DNA from: Lingula anatina
Taxonomy: Eukaryota; Brachiopoda; Lingulata; Lingulida; Lingulidae
Assembly: GCF_001039355.2 (NCBI RefSeq)
Contig: NW_019773626.1
Coordinates: 613,871-677,870, forward strand
DNA: 64,000 nucleotides
Direction: 5' to 3'
The notes below the pieces were generated by a model. The model was not told the origin of the DNA, did not search any database, and saw only the letters and a program-made list of their open reading frames with translations. Positions 1-28,733 of this stretch are shown in pieces (position 1 is the stretch's first letter; every line of letters begins with the position of its first letter). Position numbers and translations under genes: made by a program.

Positions 1-247
1 AAAAGTGAAAAAAACAGCATAACTACTAAAATAGTGGCCCGATCATGCCGATTTTCGAACTTGACCTGCGTTTTAGTAAGATTAATTACTCCTGTGAGTT
101 TCATGACAACAGGCCTATCGGTTTTCCTTGAAATGTGTTAACAGTGTTGCATATATGCTAAAAAGTGAAAACACAGCATAAATACTACAATAATTGCCCA
201 AACATGCTGATTTTCGAACTTGACCTGCGTTTTATGAATATTCATCA
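1..247. repeat. Two-copy tandem repeat, period about 160 bp
   Basis: Bases 1-85 and about 160-245 are the same sequence with scattered changes; both contain the string TTTTCGAACTTGACCTGCGT. The window begins inside the array, so the copy number is unknown. No coding potential is visible. Confidence 0.7.
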
Positions 248-312
248 GCTCTGTTAATATAAAGCCAAAAAGTAAAACTGTCTTCCACTTATCGTGTTAA
301 CGATGAAAGTGC

Positions 313-372
313 ACGGCGACGGCGACGGCGACGGCGACATCGACGGCGACAGGGACGGCGACGGCGACGACA
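313..372. repeat. (GACGGC)n GC-rich microsatellite
   Basis: About ten imperfect copies of the hexamer GACGGC, interrupted by GACATC and GACAGG. Read on the minus strand it gives a run of arginine codons, which is a by-product of the repeat and not a gene. Confidence 0.85.
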
Positions 373-3300
373 GACGCAGGTGATGGCAATATGTACAGAC
401 ACATCTGTGTCTGTACATAAAAATGAAAATCCTATAAATGGCCTTTTAATTCCTCGATTCCACCCGAGTACAATATTAGGGTTGTTTAACAAGTGTTTCC
501 CCGTGCTACACACGTCAATCATCTTGCGGGTGTTCTTAATATCAGTGTCGAAAGATTTCCACGCGACTTTTGGTGTTAACGCGTTATTATAGCATGCTTC
601 AAATTTTTAAAAAACGGTATTTCGCTTTTTTTTGCTAGATATTAATTATATTGAAGCGTCCATTTGAGCCTATGATAAAATCACCATGCTCTTTCTCGCA
701 CGAGCAAACTATTTCCGCTTTATCTTAAAATATATCTAAAATGTATCACTTCCTAATTCAAAGTAAATATTTAGCAAAAACTTCAAAACGTTAAGTACAC
801 TTTATCATTTCTCATGTTTGTACTTTATTAACTATATCTTACCTTATCTTCTGTGTATAATCCAGTAAAATTCAGGCGACGCAGTAGCGCCAGATGACTC
901 TCAGTCGCGTCTAGTCTACAGTCTATAGTACAAATACTAAAATATCCAACAACAACGTCTCCCACAAATCCAGAAAAAATACTTCTGTGCAGATATCTCA
1001 ATTTAAAAGAATGTCTTGACTTAATTGCTTTACCGGCGTCTCGTTTGCACTGAATTTTCTGAGAAGTCAGTGCCCAGAGGGTAAGCGAGCAGCTCGGGAG
1101 AGAGCCCGTGCGTTTGGAGCGCTGCGTTCGTCGTTCAGCAGAAATTGCACGCGAAATTGCGCTATCAGCGATCGTAATACCCTGTGTCAAAATCCCCCGC
1201 ACGGGCCCTGTAATGGATAAACAATCTCCCGGCCCCACGGACTAACATTATTTCACATCCTCCTGTGAGATATCCACGTCTAGGGCACACATGGCTCTCC
1301 GTGCGTACCAATAGGGTCTCAACATCACTACTTAATGTCATGAAAATTCAACGAGGATGTCGTCGAGCGGAGATTTCGGGGAGACTGGAGACTCGGATCT
1401 CAGTCGCAGACAGACGGACAGACGAGCGGGCCTGGCGGGACGCGCTGCGTGACGTCATTAGAACAATTAACTCGAGTTGAGATGGGTTTGGACTAATACA
1501 CTATGTCAGTAGTCAAATGAATACGTCCCTTCGTTTGCCGATACGGGAGAGATTGAAAGAATGGAAAAAGTTAGAAATGAAAATAAAAAATAGATAGATT
1601 TGTGAATAAGTAATAAATATTTCTGAATAAAATATAATAGATAAGTGAATGTGGATAAACGAATTAGATTAATGTAAGTGCATTTCAACTGACAATCTCC
1701 TTCAGCAAAAAGATAATTAAAAAAAGAAGGAAATTGAATTTTTTATCAAGGAAAGAAGAAACCGACATGTCATTCTTAGTATATTATATTATACAAGGTC
1801 GTGATGATCTATGTACCAGTACAGAAATAAATTGAATTCAATTCAATTCAAGATCATTTCTTCTGTACTGCGTACAAATTGCGCACTGGAAATTATTCCC
1901 CTAGATCAGCTTATATATACCTTATATGAACTGAAGTGCCCGTAATCGAATCAGAGTTCTTCCATTTGCTTAATAATGTTACTTACAATTGATGTTAAGT
2001 TGATGAAATGGACGATTTTGAAATTACTAACGGAGATTAAGGAAGGAAAAGACCCAGACGCATTTATTGAATAGAGAAACTTCAGTAACGCCACCCTATT
2101 TTTCTAAGCGAACTCGTCCGACTGATAAATAAGTTCAAATCGCTAAAGATTTTTTTTTCGTAATTTCGAAGGCTACGTTGATGAAATGAAGAGGCTGCAA
2201 AATTACTACAAGAGTTAAGAAGGAAACAAGTCCTGGGTTTAAGGTTAAAGTTATGAAACGAGAAGCCCTCAAAATGACTACACCATCCCGTGAAAGGGAA
2301 ATGCGCCGACGCGAAGGTTTCAGTCGCCAAAGTTGTTTGTCGTAATTTTCTGCCGCGACAGTAGTGTACCGTATACTCCACCGCGCCGGCTAGAGACGGA
2401 GGCTGCGCTCGGGAACGTTTTAAGCAAAATCGTTCTAAGTCAACCTTTGGGAAATAAACGCTTGCTTGCTACCCACCGCTGCAGTAACACTTATGTAAAG
2501 GTGCCCAACTGGCACGCTGATGATTTCTTTAAATAGATGGGTTTAAAGGCAATACATGACCCAGCAAGGGGAAGGGGGAGGGGGGGCAGCACAGACGCTT
2601 TAGCTTTGAATGTTCCACATCCCCTCCGAACCAAAAGAAAAAATCAGAATAGGGTGAATGTCCACAAGACTCTTAGATTCCCTTATTATCATTACGTCTA
2701 TGTAGTATATGTAGAAATGCTGAAAAAACGTTTTCTTTCCTTATTTCTTTCTTTTTTCTTCTTCTAATCATTGTGTGAGTTTGCGTGTGCGCGCGAGTGT
2801 GTAATAGCCCTGCAGGGAACCGAGTTACATGACGTGCACGCAGGCACCCCTGCACACGTGCACAGTGTTTTAACCAACAGTCATGCGCCGGCTTCAGTCC
2901 CTCTTGTTTACAATACCACCGGCAGTGACACGCGGCGCTAGTTCACATAATTAGATTACATCCACACACGCTCCGGTCGGTCCGCGTCCATTAATGCTGG
3001 CGCTTACAATTAGGATTGGATTGCTAACACGGAGATTTTTTTTCTAAAAAAAAAGGGGGGAACGAGAAAAGGATAGACAACAACCGAATTCAGACCCACG
3101 GCAGAGCACCCGCGAAATAATTTGTAGCATTTTAGCCTGGATGAGGCACTTGTTGTTAGTTGCTCATCAAAAAGGAGGAGATTTCCCATCGTGGTCCAGT
3201 TCGCTACCAGTGGCGGATTTTGGGGTGTGCGTGTGACCCCCCCCTCCCTTCGGTTTCTGGAAAAAAGTCGCACCAATAGTCTCCCTGATAGCAGGGGCCT

Positions 3301-4897
3301 CTAAAAAGTATATAAAAAGTATATAAGATTAAAGAATACAATGGTTTTATAACAGACTTGTAGCGGACCATGTGGTCTGAGAGTAATTAAACACAGGGTC
3401 GGTAACATAAGATAGAACAATTGGAAGCGCGTGTACCCCGCGCGGAGCTCCCTGGGATAGGTTGCTGTCTTGGCGCCGTCGGGATGAGATTGCTATGGCT
3501 TTATGGTTGGCCAGACAATTATTACGGGCTCGTCTTCTGAGCATCTGCTTTGGCACGAATTAGTTAGCTATAAGCTACTGTTGAGAAAATTGATCAAACT
3601 TTTATCGTGAGAAAAAAAAAAGAAAAAGAAAAGTGAAACGCTTGGATAAATTTCTAGCAGCAAGGCCTTAAGAAGTAAAATGATAATAGAAAAAACACGT
3701 ACATTGTTCGGTCTTCTAATGATATATTCTTCTTTTGGTGAATCTGTATTATTTTTTAAACATGCACTCTGATTTGAAAGTTATATTAAAAACCGATGGT
3801 TTTCACTGGGAATGAACCCTGACACTCGGGGTGGAATAATTACTCTACCTGTGTTTCGATGATTGTCTTGTAGTATCATGTCAGCGCCTCATATTTTTTG
3901 AAACAATGATTACACGACGGCTACTAATATAAATGTCGTTGAATAATAACGATATAACTGTCGACCGAAGAATAGATAATTGTTCCAGAGTGATTTAAAA
4001 CAACCCATGGATTCTTTGCTGATGTTGTGTAATGTAACTGAGCAATGGTTATAATGACAAGTTTGTGGTACACATCCAAACATTTATTAGACTGAGCTAA
4101 AAAGCGTCAGACGACGAACTTGGGGGACATGCGCATTTTTTTTTACCTCGCTTCACTTCCAAAAAATGATCGTCAAATTAGGTAAAAAGTTGCAGACGAG
4201 GGCAAAATCACTGGAATAAGTAGAACACAGGAATGAAACCATTGCTTACTTTTGTCCAGTGTAGCTTGCAATGACGTTTTTTTTATAGCAGAAAGGATAG
4301 AACTGGGTACCGCCTTAGCTAGAGAGGGGGGCGTGGCACGCGCATTGCGACACGCCTCGATCATCCCCTCACTGCTGCCGCATCAGCAACCGTCTCTAGA
4401 TACGTAATATTAAAGCTGAAGCTAGATATAAAGATTCAAGATTGGGGTACAAGCTCTGATTACAGTACTCCTCTGTCGAACAAGCAGCCAAAAACCACAA
4501 ATTGCCCAGCAGTGACTTGTGGTAGCAGTAAACCAGAATCTCAACACCTAGAGCAGCTTGAAGGGAAATGGAACGTGTCCGCCACAGCGACTGGGTGAGG
4601 ATAAAAATACAGAAAATGCACCAAGAATAGATATTGCTACCACAAAAATGGACCCCCCGGCTATATTTGATAGATAAGCCCGTTTATCAAGAGACGAGTT
4701 AAAACCCTACTAGGATATCACCAGGACAAAGCGGCGAAGCTTTAACTGTAGCGTTCTTGTCTGACGGCGTTAAACGTAATTCTAAAAATATATTTATTTT
4801 CGGTATATCTTTGATTTTTCTTTACGTCCCCTTCTTTTTACCAAGTTTGATAATTCACTTTTGATTGAACATTTTCTACCAAATCCTTCATATTTTT

Positions 4898-4899
<2 letters not shown>

Positions 4900-4940
<41 letters not shown>
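4900..4940. repeat. (AAT)n microsatellite
   Basis: Uninterrupted trinucleotide run of about 13 units, read directly. Confidence 0.95.
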
Positions 4941-5573
4941 GGATACCCTCTACCAAGGCGACAAATTGATTTTCCACAGATATTCACAAATATGTTTCTA
5001 GATAAATAGACAGTCATTGTGGCTCTCAGTCGATTCAGCCAAAAATGTCCACAATAATAACTGCGGCCTTGGTAGAGGGTAGAGGGTAGGGAGAGGTGGA
5101 TTCAGGGTAGAATTCTACCGGAATCCATATATTCCGACAAAACACCACAAGTCTATGATCGAGTATCAACTCAAATCGCCCCAAATCCGTCCCATACAAT
5201 GGCAAAACGCATAGTGTAAGCATATAACCACAGCAGATACAGCGGGCTCATTAAATTGTTATTTAATTATTGGACGCCATGTGGGAACTGACGACGCTGT
5301 CGCCATCTGTCGGAGAGCGTGGAGATGAAGAAAAATACCGCTGTCATGGATTTCCTTCAGTATCTTCTCTTTATTATCGACCATTTTCTTAGTCGTCTTA
5401 AGTCAAAACCCGGTCTAATTCGTTCCTTAATTTTCATTTCGGCTAAACGTCATTTTGAGCAAGCAGTTGTGAATTCTTTTGTTCTCACAGATGGAAAAAA
5501 ATACATGTAGACTTTTTAAAAACCTGACTTAAGTCGTTTATCTTTCGGTATCGCCATCCGTCCTTAATTTTAC

Positions 5574-5599
<26 letters not shown>
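5574..5599. repeat. Poly(A) tract
   Basis: 26 consecutive A residues. It could be the tail of a retroposed copy, but no recognisable body lies upstream. Confidence 0.9.
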
Positions 5600-5604
<5 letters not shown>

Positions 5605-6360
5605 ATAACGTCTCATGACTAAACGACCTCTTAATGGAAAATTTTGACATGCTGCTGTTTTGTGTCGTGATTGCATGATTCGTCAAATTATATCACAAGG
5701 ATAACAAGCTCAGGCTTCGTCAGAAAATGAAATATGCCATGTTCTGTAGTATTTAAGTGTGTTAAAACAATATGCAAACAGCACAGTTTTTTGTTATTGA
5801 GATATATATTCAATAACGTATATGTTAGTGAAACCAGTAGTATTTCCTTACCACGCGATCTGTTATGTGAGCGTCATGTCCATCTGCAAGCAGCGTATTC
5901 TAGTCAGCGTTAATACAAAGACCGTGAAACCAGTCCAATATCACATTCATGTCATCGTAACCCTACCAATATCCTAATCAAACATTATATAAGTGCATCG
6001 ACAGTGAAATCTCTGAAATCTCCCACCGGCAGCCGGGTACAATTTTCCAGACAGTATGCGCCGTGTTCTGTGAGAACCCCCCTCAGTTCCACATATAACA
6101 CGTGTCCTGCCCAGATCTACCTATCTCCCGCTACACGGGTATAACGTGCATCAAACAATGTCATTACATGACCATGTTATATATAATAGCGATTTAACAA
6201 TTTTGGAATGATATGATAGCGTTTGGCATGATAGCGGTCCAGACCTGTGGCTCCAATGTGCTCTAACCACAGGGACTGGGGGACTAGGCGAGCTTGGATG
6301 AGGGCAAGGCACGAGAGCGTCTCGTTAATGGATGACACGAGTGCACTGAAATAGGGGAGA

Positions 6361-6436
6361 GAGAAGGGGGGGGGTGCAGGGGGATCCAGGGTTTTGCAGA
6401 AAAAGCGGCGGGGAAAGCGGGGGGGGGGGGGGGGGG
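6361..6436 (+). repeat. G-run tract with quadruplex potential
   Basis: Several G runs separated by short spacers end in 18 consecutive G at 6419-6436. The plus strand meets the four-G-tract pattern of an intramolecular quadruplex. No gene lies beside it. Confidence 0.7.
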
Positions 6437-7860
6437 CACAAGGTTAATTTCTTAATGTGTGAAATAGCAGATGAGGATAATCTTACCGTAAGGCGTGAGG
6501 TACAGGGGTGACAAAAATGTTGTGAAGTAATTCGAGAACAACTATAAAATATCAGTGGACAAACTAATTCTCTAATTAGCTGTCATTCGTTGCCCCATCG
6601 CATTTACTAATCTGCCATTATTTCAGGCTCGCTCATACGATAAACCTCGCTTATTCCAAAATGTGTTAATTACTTTGAAAATAAAATTAAATAAAATAAA
6701 GAAACACAAAGCGCACACACACATTCTATAGCGAGAGAGGAAAAATAAAAGTGATGCCAAAGTTTTGTTCTGTATAGGAGCAGTTTTTGCTTGCAGAATT
6801 TTGTAAAGCTAGTAATCGTGTGAGACGAAGAGGGGGATGAAACATTTGTTTTACCTCAATTTGTTGACATTCCCATGTCTATACGCACACGTCGTACCAA
6901 GCTCTACCACATTTGTCACTACTAATAATCTAATAGCAATCAAAATCTAATCTAATGTGACCGAATTTCTGTTTACTGTAGGTCTGCAATGCAGATATAT
7001 TTTCATTCTGGTTTTAATAGTCATTCATGTCTACCTGAACCGTTGCCTCTAGGCAAACGTACAATTTACATTTAACAAAAAGGCAAGTTTGCGAGTATTT
7101 TTGATGAATGCTCTTTGCAGTTAACATCACATTAGCACTATAAGTCAATATGTAGTTTTGTTGTCTGAAAGATAAAAAAACCACCCAGGACGGGTAATCA
7201 GATAAAGCTATAGATATGTAAAAAGTGCGTGCGCCCTTTAGGACATGTGCGTTTCCAATGTTTCCCAGAGAAAATAAACTGGTAATGTTTGTCATGCTTG
7301 GCAAGCTCATTTAAATAAGACCTAAAAATAAAAAAATTAAAAAAAAAAATTAAAAAAAATTAAAAAAAAAAAAAGAATTGGCGACATTACAATGTGGTGC
7401 TTTCGACAATTTAACGTCTCAAATGTCTTATATTCTATAAAAGGGAAAGGGAAAAGTCACTTTATTTTGACTGGACTAATACACAGAGCTGTGCATGTGA
7501 CGCCACTCGCCCCACTGGCCGACAATGACCATTTGGATATCCGGTAAGAGACAGTTGTCCTTAGAGCTATGTAGTCCTACCAGAAGATGGAGAGTTGGCC
7601 AAATCCGCCGACTTCAGACCATGATTTTGTTAAGGCATTGCTATATGTTTTAGTTCACATAAACTCGCACTGAAACCAAAAACAGGGTTGAAAATACAAA
7701 TTAAAATACTGTATAGCTACAGACTTCCAATCGCTATGTCGTCACGACAATTCACTGCGAACTGCGCATCCCCTCGCCCACCATCGGGTTCACCCGGAAG
7801 TGACGTGGTTGCAAAGTGGCTTTACATATCGGCGCCAATGTACACGACTTAGGGACATTT

Positions 7861-8070
7861 TCCACAGATATTTGGATCGATCTATCTCCACTGGGAGTCT
7901 CACTAAATTGTTATCTGCTGTCGGCAAGGCCCAGTTAATTACGCTCTAGCTGATTCGCTAGGCTTGACAGACATATAAGCCTCTTCAGCCGATAGCAATT
8001 TAGCGTGAACCCCCAGGAAGTTAGGTCGATCCAGACGGATCGATCTAAGCATGGGAACCCAGTCTTAGAG
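7861..8070. mobile_element. GATCGATC-type MITE, copy 1
   Basis: About 210 bp with ends related to GATCGATCTA...GGGAAC and an interior shared with copies near 8071, 30920, 35907 and 57645. All share a stretch resembling CTAAATTGCTGTCAGC and another near GGCAGACATTTAAGCC. No coding sequence, so non-autonomous. The superfamily is not assigned because I could not fix the target duplication; ends are approximate. Confidence 0.6.
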
Positions 8071-8310
8071 ACCATTCCCAGACCCTATCGTACTAACTTT
8101 GGATCGAACTTTCTCCGAGGGGATTCTCGCCTAATTCCAATTAACTTGGGCGGCTTAGATGTCTGTCACGCCTGCTGAGGCTGATAGGGGGTGATTAACT
8201 ATCGTTTTGCAGCTTTAGTGGGCGTCCTAGACGTCTAGCCGCTTGGAGATGGACCGATCCTGTTAGATCGATCTAGGGATGGGAACCAGGTCTCACAGTC
8301 CTTGACCTAA
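8071..8310. mobile_element. GATCGATC-type MITE, copy 2, adjacent to copy 1
   Basis: A second, more diverged member starting where copy 1 ends. Its closest relative in the window is the copy at 35905-36132, present in the opposite orientation: both share ACCCTATCGTACTAACTTTG and GGAGATGGACCGATCCTGTT. Boundaries are approximate. Confidence 0.6.
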
Positions 8311-8591
8311 CATGAACTTGGACACAAGAGCACAAATATTAATACCACTTTCTCACACGAGGAAACAAATAAAGTCGTTGATAATTTGATGATTAATATG
8401 ACAAGTTTCTCCAGGGATTTTATTATTTTTTCAGTATGTCTATACTATCAAGGGGCCTCGCCAGCCAGTCTGCTGCGTGTTGATGGCTTTGCGTCTCCTC
8501 TGTTCTTGCTTCTAGTAAATCAAAAATGTCTTATTTGCGATATATTTATAATTATGACTAGAGTTAAGGACAAAACATAAGGCTTACATTG

Positions 8592-9180
8592 TCATCTGTT
8601 GCCGCCGAGTCGTGGCAAACTCCTAGATACCCACGTGTAAAGCATCCCCATCCAACTCGGGTCTTCACTCAGTTGTCTCGCCTTCTGGAGTCCGCCTATC
8701 GCTTCCCTCACCTCGTCCAACCATCTCGTCTTTGGTTGGTCTTTACCTCGAATTTAAGCAACAAAACACATTCATCATATCATCATCATCATGTCGTCGT
8801 ATTCGTCATCATCACAGCTTCCATACATTTGCTCTAAATGCATCTTCACAGTTATCATCTTCATTCTTGTCACATTGCCGACTTCAGTGTGGTAGGCCTA
8901 TCTAGGTTGACCAAATTGTCCAGTGCTTCTACCGGTACATTGCCAGCTCCACTGTTCGCCTCCGTCTACACTGCCGAGTATATTGTCTGTTTCTTTCTGT
9001 CAGAACCACGTTTCAAAAGTTTGGAAGGTCTTTTTTTTACCGTTCTCGTATGGTGGTTGTCCGACGCTGTGCTGCGTAAAGCACGATGGAAAAGACCAAT
9101 CTCCTCACTAAAACCTCTTTGTGGAAACGACTCAACCTATCTCGATTCACAGATGGATTTGGCGTTGAATTTTTTTGCCT
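8592..9180 (-). pseudogene. Decayed LINE reverse-transcriptase C-terminal fragment
   Basis: The minus strand from 8750 to 8592 reads RGKDQPKTRWLDEVREAIGG and onward through QLSEDPSW to a stop. This is the typical end of non-LTR retrotransposon pol proteins (a K-T-R-W-L-D-x-V-R block followed by a tryptophan about 20 residues later). Further upstream, at about 9180-9060 in shifted frames, come pieces like AKKF and RRLVFSIVLY, matching the block that normally precedes the LLYGAETW motif. Stops and frameshifts separate the pieces, so it is dead. Clade (RTE or Jockey-like) not decided. Confidence 0.6.
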
Positions 9181-12100
9181 GGTGCGATGTGTGGTTAAGT
9201 TTTTCACGCTGTTTTAAACATTTGGTTTACTGATGTTATTGACAAAGGGCAACATTCCTCAGCTCGTATGAAATGTAGATATAGGGCCTATATGTGATCT
9301 TTTTCTCAGTTGAAGAGATATTAGCCTACGTATACGCTAAATAATTATATCTTCCGCCCGTTCAACTTTTGTTATAGTTCTGTAATTGCATTGCTGAACA
9401 CGCATGTGTGTTTTACCACGCGTACGCTTGTGCATGTGTAGTTGTGAGAGTGCATCTGCAAGGGTGTGCAAGTGCGCGTAGTACGTTTGCGTTTCTGAAC
9501 GGTTAGCTTTCCGTTCAGTAGACCCTACCTTGTCATTGTAGTTTACTTTATGAAAAAGGACTTTGCTTATTATCCTACTGTTCTGATTATGGAGATATAT
9601 TCAGCAAAATAGCGTGATACCGACCACTCAAGTAGGTGGACGCCTGCAAGGTAACTGCAGATAGTTCCAAAAAGAAATTGGAACCAACTGAAATATTGGA
9701 CAAAGTGCACTGGGGAAATTTCTCCCTGAGACTTTTTAAGAGATGAAATAATTATCAATATCAATAAGCATAAAAATAATGAATATTTTAAATAATCAAA
9801 AGCCTACCTATTGAAACGGTTTGCGCATCCATGTGACCATTGAGTCTCCACCGTCTTCACTGACAGTAATCACGCTTATGTCTAGCTAGGTAACTTTGCC
9901 CTTTTTAATGTAGCATGGGTATACTAATACGTCCACAAATATCACCATCATTTGCCTGTTGGCTTGCCGCATTAATCAACATGAACATATCTCTATTGTA
10001 ATCAGGCAGCTATTTATTGAGACATCAGTCCACATGCGAGATCCAGGGCAGCAGCATGAAATGGCGCGAGATCACGTCGTCTCCTGTGAACTTGGCCACG
10101 TGCACATTCTTGGTGACCGCAAAAATGCTACATGCGATTTCACCTTTTCGAACTTGATAAATTGAAATGGTCCCAGAACAATTTTAATGTTAAAAGTTGA
10201 TGTGTTGTCCTGTCATTTATAAAATGTTATTTCTTTTTTATAATCTTTGGTAAATTAAAATTTGACGAGCGGGAGCTGCGGTATATAGGGCCTATGTGTT
10301 ACGAATAAATCACATCGAAACATCCATCTTTTTTTCTCGATCGATCATCGTCACACTCTTGCACCACACAGTACACGTCTGAAAGCCTCCAAAATATGCA
10401 ATGACAAATAGTGTTATTAAACAACACTTTTAATTTTTCCTCGTTTGTCCCACAGTTCTGGAGTTACCTCCGTATATCCAAACAGTGTAGTAAAAATATT
10501 ACTCATTTTGTTTGAAGATGCAGAATTGGAGACTGATCGGTTCAATAAGGTCACATATACAAGGCCACATGGCAGCAGGTGCCCTGAATTAAACATGAAG
10601 TCTTAGTGGTAGCTGCTGTCTATAACTGAACATGGAATCCTTGAAACGAAACTGAGGGTCCGCGTAACAGAAAGTCCGCCCTCCATTTAGTTATAATGGT
10701 TAGGGTTAACCTGACCTAAGTGGGCCAAAATCTAGGGCGAGGTTTACCTGTGCAAATGAATGGGAAGCGGACTCCCTATTATGAGGAACTCTCTGTCAAG
10801 TTACAACGGTTTCCACAATGAGTATGAATCTCAGGGTGCACGTGGTACCAGGCGTGACGGAATATATCAGGACTGATAAGTACCATAATTATATAAGCGG
10901 AAAAGTCCTCAAACCTTTGTGTCAACATTGTTGGTCGGGACTGTGACTGATTGAAAAAGATCAGATATGTAATACGAGATAAGGAGTTTGCACAACCACA
11001 TTTAGAATGCTTTAAACAAATCTTCAGAACATTGTTGATCAAATAATCGTGTGAAAACAACATGTTCAGAACTGTACGTCTACGGCCATGCTAAAGATGC
11101 ATATAAAGTCAATTTTTGCCACAAAAACCAACCAAATGCCAGCATATAGTTTCAAGTAGCATAACTAAGAGAATTACCAAATGGTATTTTTGAATTTTAC
11201 CTGAAAATGATGTTTAAACGGATTTTCTGCTAGCATTCTTTGCTGTAGGCCTATATCAATGGGGCAGAAAAGTAGGTAACGAAAGTAGGTTACATTTTTG
11301 ACCAAAACTTTAAAGAAAGGAGCAGTCTAAAGCTCTTTTACCGCTGATCGAGTGATCTATTCAGTTTATTCCTTCGCATGTCGAATTTATTTGAGTCGTA
11401 TAAGGAACTTGTAAACGTGGTTTATATGTGTCACTGGGAATCCACGCTCCACCGATGCTCGGTTCGCATGTAGGCTATATCATTTTTAATAATTTTTATT
11501 TTATTTCTATGGGATGCTATCCAGCTATTTGACGTCAAAGACTAGACAGACCTTGACTTCATCGTTCTTCCTAGTTGATTATCTTAGGCCTATACATTTA
11601 TTTACCCAGCGAGGCGACCCGAATTTTTAAAAAATCCCACTTATATAACAAAGCTGATCGCAGGAGCGAATCCAGCTGATTATTTGAAGGGAGGTCTGCG
11701 GATGCGAAGCCGACCGTTGGGTGTAGGCCTAGGGCCCGGTGAAGAGCCCAAAAAAGTTAAGGTATTTTAGAGGGCGAAGGGTTCCATTTGGTACTGTTTA
11801 GAACTATGTTTCAGCTCGTCAAAACTCTAATTTCACAAGTCGAAGGAAGGTCCTTCACTAAATCCGTAAGTATGGAAGGAGGTGACCAAAAATGCCTGCA
11901 TAAATTATCTCAGCTTTTATTAACTGCCGCACTGCACTCACTTGTCTGCCATTATTTCAGAACCCACTTGTTAATTTGGGAGATCTTTGGTTTTCCTTGG
12001 GCTTTCCCTTTAGTCTTTGTCGGTTTCTCCCGTTTTTCGTATGGTCTCAATCAATCTTACATTAGCTGTGATTGTGAAGGCCTCTTTGTGTATAACGTCT

Positions 12101-12757
12101 CAACTGACACATTTAAAATAAGTTACAGTATGTTCGTTTGGATTCGTTCCCATGGTTTTATACCAAGTATTACATCCACAACAGACCAAATTCTAGCACA
12201 AACTTCCCATTTTATTTCAATGCATCCACCCAGAATTTTAAGTTCATCTGTACAAAATCCAGTATCTGAGGGACAGAGACTGCATGGAGAGACATCGTAA
12301 TTTAAATCGTGTTTATAAACTACGAGAGTCTCTTCAACCTATGTCGCTTCCACTCAATGTTCACTCTGTCGTTTTATACAGTTAACAAAAGGGGGTAATT
12401 CTTCTGTGAGTTACACGTCACTGTTCATTAAAAGACTGCATTCTTCCAATCAAATTAAATGCGTAGAGTAAACGTAAAACTCACACAACCTCCTGTCAGA
12501 CACTCGTGCTTCCGGTCTAGCGGTGCATTGTGGGTACCATGTGACCACTTGACAGCCAATACGAAATTAGGTCAATTTTGAACAGCCGCCGCAATTCGAA
12601 ATGTGATGTTTACGTTTGGATCAGCCGTAAAATTATAGCTTCCAGTTCAATTAAAACACACGCGTTGCATGGTTGTTTTAGATTCGAAAGTTAAGGTATT
12701 CAGGACCAAGTGGCCAACAGATTTGGCCTCCTGAGAGATTCAGAAGAAAAAGAAAAA
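9181..12757. other. Intergenic stretch upstream of ECT2
   Basis: No exon or mobile element that I can support. A 170-codon open frame at 11788-12300 (plus) has no recognisable motif and is about the longest expected by chance in a window of this size. The last 250 bases probably hold the ECT2 promoter. Confidence 0.5.
12500..12757 (+). promoter_or_regulatory. Probable ECT2 promoter and 5' UTR
   Basis: Lies directly before the first ECT2 coding exon. It contains a CCAAT box at 12556-12560 and a small GC-richer patch at 12505-12540, with no TATA box at a suitable place. This fits a CCAAT-driven, TATA-less cell-cycle promoter, but only the position and the CCAAT box are seen; the rest is inference. 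Confidence 0.35.
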
Positions 12758-28474
<15,717 letters not shown>

Positions 28475-28702
28475 CAAAGAAAATTGAAATACAGTGATAA
28501 TTAATATATATATATGTATGTAACATATCTGTATCAAATTCTGTATAAAAGGACCACAGTTTTTCCAGTGGCAAGATTGGCAGAGTTAAGGAAACTGGGA
28601 CCACAAAAGGATATATTTTGAGTATGTGTAACACAATATAAAGTGACCAAAGCAAAATGAACATTAGGATTCAAGGAGGCCAGATAATTTGGACTAGTAT
28701 AT

Positions 28703-28733
<31 letters not shown>

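Larger units (their letters stand above)
373..7860. other. Long stretch without recognisable gene
   Basis: Reading frames are short, overlap each other on both strands and resemble no family I know. The stretch holds an (AAT)n run at 4900-4940, poly(A) at 5574-5599 and G runs at 6361-6436. A GC-richer island at about 1040-1480 has no exon that I can support. Splice-bounded short exons of an unknown gene cannot be excluded by eye. Confidence 0.5.

Noticed and set aside
289-522. Arginine-rich minus-strand frame
   Set aside because: The arginine run is the (GACGGC)n repeat read in reverse; nothing else supports a gene.
3347-3556. Minus-strand frame with an SSRRRQDSNLSQG segment
   Set aside because: Vaguely like translated tails of dispersed repeats, but too short and without repeat structure that I could confirm.
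8838-9233. 131-codon plus-strand frame
   Set aside because: It overlies the minus-strand LINE remnant and is a shadow of it.
11788-12300. 170-codon open frame on the plus strand
   Set aside because: No recognisable motif and no splice or promoter context; a frame of this length is expected about once by chance in a window of this size and composition.
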